NCBI GenBank assembly: GCA_030180135.1
Contig: CM058236.1
Coordinates: 57,315,728-57,379,727, forward strand
Direction of reading: 5' to 3'
Length of the DNA stretch: 64,000 bases
Source: Orychophragmus violaceus
Lineage: Eukaryota > Streptophyta > Magnoliopsida > Brassicales > Brassicaceae
Shown piece after piece: positions 56,629-64,000 of the stretch. Each line of letters begins with the position of its first letter. Position 1 is the first letter of the stretch. The notes under the pieces are model-generated. The model made no database searches, was not told the DNA's origin, and saw only the letters and a list, made by a program, of their open reading frames with translations. The translations under genes and the position numbers were made by a program.

Positions 56629-56634
56629 GTAAAT

Positions 56635-57060
56635 TGATACGATTAACGTATCTGTTTTCTCAAGAACAACTCGAAAAGGTAAAGAAAATACTTGATTGAT
56701 AATAGAAAGGTAACAAGAGAGATTTAAAGAGTCTCTCAGCTCTCCATGAACATGATTGATCAAATCACTTGATGATCTTCTTACAAACCCACACCCTCTT
56801 CTTATACTCACACACTCACGACCCACACTCACTCTTCACACAACTCACCCATGTGCACACATCACAAACAACATGATGAACACTTTCATCATTAACACAC
56901 ACTCATACTCACTTTATCATCTGGCCATGTTACTCTTTGGCCACTTTATTTTCTTTATTCCTCAGCTCTCTTTTCCAGCAGTGTGTTCCTCATAAGAGTC
57001 ACCACAATTAACTCTTATTAACCGGACGAGATATTAACCGGGTGACTGCTTCACGTATCA
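56635..57060 (-). repeat. Gypsy E 3' LTR
   Basis: Terminal inverted TGATACG/CGTATCA, with CACACTCAC-type short repeats inside. The possible 5-bp target site TAAAT lies at 56630-56634. Confidence 0.8.
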
Positions 57061-57064
57061 ATAC

Positions 57065-58507
57065 CGCCCCCTTTGAAACTGACCTTGTCCCCAAGGTCAT
57101 GCTGAGGAAATTGGTTCTCCATACTACCTTGCCCTCCCGAGTGCAAACCAGATCGGCCGAGCCCTTCCACTTCACCAACAGTTCCTCCTGTCCCAATCTG
57201 CTGTTGACTTTAGTGTTTAAGATAGCCTTTGTTTCTGCTTGTAACATCTCTCTATCCACCATTCTTCTTAGAGTGGATGTATTCAGTGAGTGGAAATCAC
57301 GATCAAACACAATGAACATCTCAGCCTTGTCTCCCCAAACATCCATGATCACCTTGCACAAGCCCTCAAACTTCTCCTTCAGCTCTTCCTTCTTTTTCTT
57401 CTCATATTCGGTCTTCTCAAGTTTCAAATCTTCCATGGTGGTAGATACAAGTTTCTTCCCTTCCAATTCCTTGAGCTGGCCAATAACATACTCATGGTTT
57501 GCATCAACCATATAAAGAACTTCATACCTTTTTTTCTTGAGGTTCTCCAGGAATGGATGGTACTTGACAGCCTTTTTGCTCTCATTTTTCTCATTGTTTG
57601 CATTTGCTTCTATAACTTTGCCCACTGGACTCTCTACTGGTTCAAAATCAGCAGTGACAACAGCTTCTTCACCCGGAGACTTCTCTGTTGCTAATTCACG
57701 AAGTATCATCCTTGTCGTGGTTGGTGCTCTAATGTGTTCACAGTCATTTCCAAAGATTAGAGAGAGAAGTAACACATCCTTTTCCCCATGATTATTCTTC
57801 TTTCCTTCCATCCACTTCCTGAAGAATGTGATCGTGATCAGCCAACTTCGCTTTCTAACTCCATACCACGACGTCTTGTCCAGCCCCTGGTGATAATATA
57901 CTTTACTCGTACTTTGTTTAACATTCAGAACCCCTTCTGAACTCAGCCTCATTTCATCATGGACATGGCAGTCATGCCAGCTCCTGCCTTCTTTCAAAAT
58001 AGCTTTAGATGGGCTGTGAGCCCTCTTTCTCTTCTTCTTTCGTTGAGTGAACCTTAGCAGCCATATCTTGTGAAGCCAAGGATAGTTATCACTCCTCCCC
58101 TCCTCGATTTCTGGTCTTGGAACCCTTTTGTTTTTCATCATAGCAGCCACTTTCACACTAAGACCATTATCACAGTAAGGAAGCTTACCATCCTTCTTTT
58201 GTTTGCACCTGAATTTGAAACTTCTTCTTTTACCATGCCTTCTTCGGAAGGTAGCCTTTATGTGAGTGTCGTTCCAACTTCGGTACCGCAGAGCATCAAG
58301 CACGTGGTCCACGTTTAACATCATCCCACTCCTTCTGTTCTTCATTTGAATCTTTGAGAGCATCAACTTAGGGAACATCTCAGCATGCTTTTCTTTCTTG
58401 TTCACACAAAGCTTCATTTCTCTTTCCATGTACCTCTTTCGAAACTTAGAGCTCTTCCTGCTTGTCAAGTATTGCTTCTTCTCCACTTTCGTTAACCCAA
58501 TTACCAT
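57065..58507 (-). pseudogene. Gypsy E chimeric ORF: unknown N-part, HSP90 segment, chromodomain-like tail
   Basis: A long open minus-strand frame from 58507. The first 310 or so residues are basic and unrecognised (stretches such as KATFRRRHGKRRSFKFR). Residues about 317-403 match the middle domain of HSP90. The tail has EELLVKWKG, resembling the chromodomain-like end of Gypsy integrases. Near 57115 a one-base shift moves the final EGKVVW... into another frame, which ends GGGIDT and a stop. No protease, reverse transcriptase or integrase catalytic motif is present. The open length suggests the chimera may be recent or selected. Confidence 0.7.
57299..57559 (-). pseudogene. HSP90: HSP90 fragment captured by Gypsy E
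   Basis: About 87 residues starting HPFLENLKKKRYEVLYMVDA and containing GQLKELEGKKLVSTT, KKKKEELKEKFEGLCKVI and a DVWGDKAE stretch. It is closely similar to the end of the HSP90 middle domain. The client- and ATP-binding N-domain and the dimerisation domain are absent. There is no intron in the fragment. Confidence 0.85.
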
Positions 58508-58595
58508 TGTTACATAAATCAGTGCATTGATGCCATAAGCTCTTTGATACCTCTGATGTTTCTCCTTACACCAATCCCAGGGATGTTTTTCAGTA

Positions 58596-59095
58596 NNNNN
58601 NNNNNNNNNNNNNNNNNNNNNNNNNNNNNNNNNNNNNNNNNNNNNNNNNNNNNNNNNNNNNNNNNNNNNNNNNNNNNNNNNNNNNNNNNNNNNNNNNNNN
58701 NNNNNNNNNNNNNNNNNNNNNNNNNNNNNNNNNNNNNNNNNNNNNNNNNNNNNNNNNNNNNNNNNNNNNNNNNNNNNNNNNNNNNNNNNNNNNNNNNNNN
58801 NNNNNNNNNNNNNNNNNNNNNNNNNNNNNNNNNNNNNNNNNNNNNNNNNNNNNNNNNNNNNNNNNNNNNNNNNNNNNNNNNNNNNNNNNNNNNNNNNNNN
58901 NNNNNNNNNNNNNNNNNNNNNNNNNNNNNNNNNNNNNNNNNNNNNNNNNNNNNNNNNNNNNNNNNNNNNNNNNNNNNNNNNNNNNNNNNNNNNNNNNNNN
59001 NNNNNNNNNNNNNNNNNNNNNNNNNNNNNNNNNNNNNNNNNNNNNNNNNNNNNNNNNNNNNNNNNNNNNNNNNNNNNNNNNNNNNNNNNNNNNNN
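58596..59095. other. assembly gap of 500 N
   Basis: Exactly 500 undetermined bases, probably a placeholder of arbitrary size. It hides the rest of Gypsy E. Confidence 0.99.
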
Positions 59096-59293
59096 TTCTC
59101 CTATTTATACACACCTAGACCGTCATTTGTCAACATCAAAAAATCGCCATCCTCTCCTCTTCTTAAATCCATTTTTCCGATTTTTTCATTTGCTCTATAT
59201 TTTTTCATAGAAGTGAAATTCCTCAGGAAATTAGCTATGTATGCGAGGGCTACTTCATTTTTTCTTCTCTTTTGCTTTTCATATGTTTTTGAT
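59096..59293. other. sequence after the gap, nothing recognised
   Basis: AT-rich with a TATTTATAC box-like motif. It may be the far end of Gypsy E or flanking DNA. Confidence 0.35.
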
Positions 59294-60002
59294 GGGGGTT
59301 GGCTGCATATTCCCCTCCATACAATTATGCTTCTGCTTCATCCCACCCAAATTCAAAACCTCATGATTTTCCTCCCCAAACTATAACATTTAATTCTAAT
59401 TCCCCCTATACTTTTTTTTCACTGCACAATTCCACCTGAAATTTTAAAATCACTAACATGCGTTTAAAATAAAAATCGCTTACCCATCCGATCCGGCTGT
59501 TAAAACTACGTCGTTTTAGATATATTTTAGAATAACATCAATTTAACAAAATGGAGGGTCGAACACTCGAACTCATGACCTATTCTGTAAATGTATGTAT
59601 ATACAACCATCGTGCATGGTGTACTGGTGTACGTTATTATATAAATAGATATATGTTATAAGTACTTAGGAAAAGACATTGCGACACGATGATTGTATAT
59701 ATGTCAATTTAGAGAATAGGTCATGAGTTCGACCCTCCATTTTGTTAAATTGATATTATTTTAAAATATATCCAAAACGGCGTAGTTTTAACCCCCGGAT
59801 AGGGTGGGTAATCGCGATTTTTATTTTAAACGCATGTTAGCGATTTTAAACTTTCAGGTGGAATTGTGCAGTGAAAAAAGTTTAGGGGGAATTAGAATTA
59901 AATGTTATAGTTTGGGGAAGAAAATCATGAGGTTTTGAATTTGGGTGGGATGAGGCAGAAGCATAATTGGAAGGAGGGGAATACGCAGCCAACCTTTTTG
60001 AT
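59286..60002. mobile_element. 701-bp long-hairpin foldback element
   Basis: 59294-59994 consists of two inverted arms of about 310 bp separated by a loop of about 70 bp (59615-59685). The ends read GGTTGGCTGC and GCAGCCAACC, with extra G's on the left. An 8-bp target duplication TTTTTGAT lies at 59286-59293 and 59995-60002. Arms share TCATGACCTATTCT, GGTGGAATTGTGCAGTG and AACGCATGTTAG segments. No ORF. The target size fits hAT or, if 9 bp, Mutator-type elements. Confidence 0.85.
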
Positions 60003-60480
60003 AGTTTTTGTTTTATTTTTCTACATCACATCCATTTAGATCTCTTTCGTTTTCTTATTAGATGTTGTATGTTTATATTTTTTTACTTTTTTATTTATTA
60101 TTCATCAGAATGAAGAACATCTCGAGGGCTCCATATTTTTTTCTTACCTTTTGTTTTCTCCTATGTTTTCATTTGTGTTCCATTAATGACCGCATCGATG
60201 GCTAAATCATTTTTTGTGTGGTTTCGTTCATTGAATTCTGTTTTTGATGGTTTTGTTTTGTTTTTCTGCATCACATCCATTTAAATCTCTTTCATTTTCT
60301 TATTAGATGTTGTATGTTTATATTTTTTACCTTTTTATTTATTATTCATCAGAATGAAGAACATCTCGAGGGCTCCATCTTTTTTCTTACATTTTATTTT
60401 CTCTTATGTTTTCATTTGCGTTCCATTAATGATCGTATCGGTGGCTAATTCTTTTTTTGTGGTTGCGTTCATTAAATTCG
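59995..60480 (+). repeat. tandem duplication of about 240 bp
   Basis: Two copies (about 59995-60240 and 60241-60480) share GATGTTGTATGTTTATATTTT, GAATGAAGAACATCTCGAGG and TTCCATTAATGA. The foldback element lies at the left edge of the first copy. Confidence 0.85.
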
Positions 60481-61595
60481 ACGGTTTTAGTTAGCGGGTG
60501 ATGGATCATATTTTCACGGTGGCCATATCGACGGTTTATTTCTTATCGAGGGTACATGATTTTTTTAGTATACACCCAATTCTTTTTAGTTTTTTTTTTC
60601 GTTGTGCGTGTTTTTCTTCTTCTTCCATATAAATAACATAATAAGAGGTTTTTGTATTTTGTTCTTTTTACTTTTTACTTTCATTTTTTAGCATTTTTTA
60701 CCTACATTAGTTACTTTTTCTTTTTTTTTGAATAATTAATAATAAAACTTCGAATCGATTACTATGAATCATATATATATATATATATAGTCATACGTAA
60801 TGATTATTTTTTTACATGTTTAGTAGTTTAATTTTTTTTTGAATTTTGCAATTAGTGGTTATTTTTAGATCTTTAAACTTTAATTAAATTTATTTAGAAA
60901 ATATTAACTATATATGTGTTTCATTAAATTCCGTAGATCATACCTAATAGATGTCTAACTTTTAAACTTAATCCATAAGTCATACTTATTCATTTTCCAA
61001 AAAATAATAATTATGTGTGTGTTTTATTAAATTTCGTAGATCATACCTAATAGATGTCATATTTTTTCTCCTTTTTAGTGTACATGTAGGTTTTTTATAT
61101 TAAATATTTTTTAACCCGGTTTGAAATGAATAAAAGCCCCTATACATTAAAAGGATCTTAAAGATATTCCTTTTCGAAATTAAAAATCTTCTTAATCTAT
61201 TTCTTTAACATCCTCCTAAATCACTTAATCTAATCCCTAAATTTAATGCATAAATTTCCCTATAATTACGTTTAGAATATTGCTTTCCTAATATACTTTA
61301 CACAAGATATTAACGAATTTTTAATTTAGTCACTAAATATGATTTTTTTTTCAAATTAGTTATGGAGTCCTAAATTTAAACAACATATAAATTCAATTAT
61401 GTAAAAACCTCATAATAATCAGCCACCACACGTAAAATAATATGAATTTTTTTTTTTTGATTATGTTCTTTTGGTAGTTAGCACCATCTTAATGATTTAA
61501 TTAATAAAAAAATCTAATTTTTTTTTTATAAAACTTCATTTATAAAATAAATAAAAACATAAATCCGCGTACCTGTAGCGCGGATCAAATTCTAG
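60481..61595 (+). mobile_element. AT-rich region ending in a Helitron-type 3' terminus
   Basis: The end has a short hairpin CCGCG..CGCGG at 61565-61582 followed by TCAAATTCTAGT, the CTAG end of Arabidopsis-type Helitrons (end at 61595). Upstream are AT-rich repeats, including two copies of GTAGATCATACCTAATAGAT (about 60933 and 61037) and a TATATA run at 60770. The 5' TC end was not identified. Confidence 0.55.
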
Positions 61596-62089
61596 TTTAT
61601 AACTTTAAACGTCAAAAAGTATCACTTTAAAAATAGTTTGATCCAAACGGCGATAACTACCATAATGTGATGGTGTTGGGCAAACCAACACTTTTTATAT
61701 TGTTTTATCAAACCCTGGCACAATTGTACCATACGCAAATATAATGTTTTGTTATAAATAATGATTATTATTTTTTGAACATAAAGTTTCCATATTGAAT
61801 TGTAGGAGAAAAAAAAAGAGTTACAAGATTAAAAAACTATAGTTTGTCATGATCATTAATAACTCATTACATATTTTACTAAATTCAAATAGAAATCAGA
61901 ACTTGAAGCTTAATTGTGAAAGCAACCCAACTGCTAAAGTCTGTAGCGAGACTTTGTTCACCGAAGATGAATCGACATGCAAGATGCCAAAGAAGTTCAG
62001 AACAAAGAGATTAGTTAGAGAATTGATCGATTCTCAATCATCGTTACCACTATGTAGACGGATTGAAGACGATCAGCCCCTAAACAGTC
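61596..62089. other. AT-rich DNA, nothing firmly recognised
   Basis: A short + strand frame at 61849-62121 overlaps the tail of the LINE remnant on the other strand and is not supported as a gene. Confidence 0.35.
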
Positions 62090-62650
62090 GAAGCAAGCCA
62101 TATTTGCATCATGGAAAATGAAGTCGTCGGAGAGCTCTGCTGGTAGCTAAGGATCCTTTCTTTTATCTGTCTCTCCAGAAGAACCCGAATGGTATCAGCT
62201 GATCGGAAAGCCTGCCATTTCTCTCACCCCACAACCAGTGAATCGAACCCTGCCAACATAATAAAATCAACCACATGCGATGCATATTCCAGCAATCGAC
62301 AACAATTTTCAAATTTGATCATCCCAATTTTTGAGAGGTCTGAAGTCGATGTGTGCCGCAATAGAATATCAGATTGTCCATGAATATGAGAAATCGAAAA
62401 AGATGTAGTTCCGACTTTCTGGTGCAGCATCACACAACAAGCAATTAGCATCAATTTGCAAGCCCCAGTTCAGTAATCAATCCATAGTAGGGCTTATGTT
62501 GAGAAAAAATAACCAGACAAGGAAACTAAGCTTCGGTATACCACCAGCTATCCAAACGATTTTCGCCCAAGGTACCTCTTCCAACCCGCCGCATAGTTTT
62601 GAATAGACATAACCCGTAGAGAATTTTATACTAGGCTTATCATAATTTAA
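62090..62650 (-). pseudogene. LINE remnant: reverse-transcriptase zinc-binding (zf-RVT) region
   Basis: Minus-strand reading in short frames gives VPWAKIVWIAGGIPKLSFLVW, then LNWGLQIDANCLLCDAAPES and further on WGERNGR. These fit the zf-RVT domain at the C-terminus of plant LINE polyproteins. There are several stops and frameshifts. It continues at 63490-64000 after an insertion. Confidence 0.7.
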
Positions 62651-62657
62651 CTACTCA

Positions 62658-63489
62658 CTAGATTTTGACCCGCGCTTAGAAAGCACGGATTTAATTTTCA
62701 TTACAAATTTAAATTATATTTATTTTATTATTAGCAATTAAATTTTTTAATTATGCAATCTAATTTTGTTTATAACTGTTTAATTCGCATTATAAAAATA
62801 AATTAATAATTTAGGTTTTAAAAAAGAATTGTGTGTTATTTGAGAAGAGGTATATCGTAAAGATAAAGAGATTGAAATAGTGATTTTGCATTATAAGTTT
62901 TTATTTTGTTTTAAACTCGTGCAAAGTTCATTTTTAGAATTCGAAATTGGCTAATTTATTTTTCAATCCGCTCTTATAATAATTTAAATATTTTGCAATA
63001 TGATGTAACAACCCGCTAAAAATGCAATAGTAAAAACAAATTCTTACGAAATAAATTAATTTAAGATAATTTTAAAAATTTATTATAATATAAACAGAAA
63101 TATTTATATTTGAAATAAAAAATAAAAAGATATTAAAATATATTATTTTTAAATTTTGAATATAATCATAATTAAAGAATATTATCTTATATATACAAAA
63201 TAGTTGATGTTTAAATTATTTAGTCATATTTATCAATTGATTTAATAGTTTCATGTTTATATTTTTAATTAATTAGAAAAGTGAAACCCATTATATTTAG
63301 CTTGTTTGGATACATGTTTAGTAATTGTCTTGTTTGGAAACATGGATAGTAGATAAATTGTTATATTTCTTAATTACCCTTAATGAATATTAAAAACACT
63401 CTTACATCTCTAGTGACACAAATTGTAAATAACACATGCTCCAAATGTTAGTTTTCTAATGACTCTAATTTTTTAATAGTATTGATACT
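62658..63489 (-). mobile_element. Helitron-like insertion splitting the LINE
   Basis: On the minus strand the element ends in a GC hairpin (CCGTGC..GCGCGG) followed by GTCAAAATCTAG at 62658, a Helitron 3' end. The interior is extremely AT-rich. The LINE sequence resumes at about 63490-63520, but the exact 5' end could not be fixed. Confidence 0.5.
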
Positions 63490-64000
63490 CATTGGACCGA
63501 TTAATAAGGTGAATTGTAGTTAGGTGCACCTGCACATTGACTTGCCTTTCCGATCGTGCAGGCGGTATCATCCATTTCCCTTGTCTATTGATACTTGCTA
63601 GTGTATTTTTAAGAGGTAGAACCATTCTTGAGTGTCTCTAGTCCGTCAAGTAGTCTCGCAAACTCCCAAAGGGGTTCCAATTATCCGACCATAATCTGCA
63701 TTGCTCTCCATTTCCCACTATTAATCTTATCCAGGTAAACACTTTGCCTTTCTCTTAATGAGTTTGTTTTCCAGCTAAGAAGTGCACTTATGAGGTTTAG
63801 TGGTCCAAAAGTGCTAATAGAACCATTAAGAACTTTCTTTCTGAACTATGCTATCCAAACCGATCTCGCTTGAAAGAATAATAACCAAATTAAATTTAAG
63901 CAACAAGCCTTATTCCACTTAAAGATATCCATGATTCCTAATCCATTTTGAGCTTTAGTTTTGGTTACCAACTCCCATGATACTCTAGCTGAGTGGTGAT
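63490..64000 (-). pseudogene. LINE remnant: downstream part of the reverse transcriptase
   Basis: Minus-strand frames give ARVSWELVTKTKAQNGLGIM, then FKWNKACCLNLIWLL and ALLSWKTNSL. These match the conserved stretch between the LINE polymerase domain and zf-RVT. Stops interrupt it. The polymerase core lies beyond the window. Confidence 0.65.

Larger units (their letters stand above)
50915..56634 (+). repeat. tandem duplication unit 2 (DUF1068 + CBP60)
   Basis: Homologous to unit 1 but without Gypsy D and the hAT element. It ends inside CBP60 intron 6 at the Gypsy E insertion. Confidence 0.92.
56635..58595 (-). mobile_element. Gypsy E: LTR retrotransposon carrying an HSP90 fragment, inserted in CBP60 copy 2 intron 6
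   Basis: A 426-bp LTR at 56635-57060 begins TGATACG and ends CGTATCA. The purine tract AAAGGGGGCGGTAT (minus strand) follows at 57061-57075, so this is the 3' LTR of a minus-strand element. The last codons of a Gypsy polyprotein read toward it (DLGDKVSFKGGGIDT, after a frameshift). The other LTR lies in or beyond the N gap. Copy 1 of CBP60 shows the empty site (GGTAAATACAG). Confidence 0.82.

Noticed and set aside
58544..59386. 280-residue frame across the gap
   Set aside because: Most of it is N; the open frame is an artefact.
61849..62121. 90-residue + strand gene
   Set aside because: It overlaps the minus-strand LINE tail and shows no domain.

Overview
This is nuclear DNA from a flowering plant, almost certainly a Brassicaceae species. 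Genes are intron-rich with GT..AG splice sites, the intergenic DNA is AT-rich, and most of the window is transposable elements. The three resident gene types lie in the order S28 serine carboxypeptidase, DUF1068 protein, CBP60 calmodulin-binding protein. As I recall it, the same order occurs in Arabidopsis at At2g24280-At2g24290-At2g24300 (CBP60E), so I read the window as an expanded, rearranged ortholog of that interval. The species cannot be named from this alone. Layout: 1-1455 holds the 3' end of a Mutator-like transposase gene and a GRF zinc-finger ORF without a visible start codon. 2248-2571 is a foldback MITE. 3662-6047 is an intact ten-exon S28 peptidase gene with a LINE-type insertion just behind it (17-bp target duplication). 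7611-23372 is a three-element nest: Copia A (388-bp LTRs) contains an intact Copia B (674-bp LTRs, 1325-aa polyprotein) and a 2.84-kb CACTA element carrying pieces of a phosphoglycerate dehydrogenase gene and a LAX2-type auxin carrier gene. 24480-25376 is a decayed CACTA end with a long GT/GA microsatellite. 28217-41370 is a Gypsy-type element (D) with 3.5-kb LTRs and a multi-zinc-knuckle ORF; its 3' LTR is split by a minus-strand Copia C (672-bp LTRs, intact gag, ruined pol). From about 28048 to 56634, not counting the insertions, two tandem copies of a DUF1068 + CBP60 block are found. Copy 1 has a truncated DUF1068 gene, a hAT element (44411-47924) and a CBP60 gene with an internal duplication of exons 5-6. 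Copy 2 has an intact DUF1068 gene and a CBP60 gene cut in intron 6 by Gypsy element E, whose ORF contains an HSP90 fragment and runs into a 500-base gap of N. 59096-64000 is gene-free: a 701-bp foldback element, a 240-bp tandem duplication, Helitron ends and a broken LINE. How it fits together: the S28 peptidase and the copy 2 DUF1068 gene look intact. Neither CBP60 copy keeps a normal C-terminus in this window. The two blocks act as natural filled and empty sites for dating insertions: Gypsy D and the hAT element are absent from block 2, and Gypsy E is absent from CBP60 copy 1. Three elements (Copia A, Copia C, Gypsy D) look non-autonomous. Copia B is the only element here with an apparently complete set of proteins. 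No tRNA, rRNA or CRISPR feature was seen.
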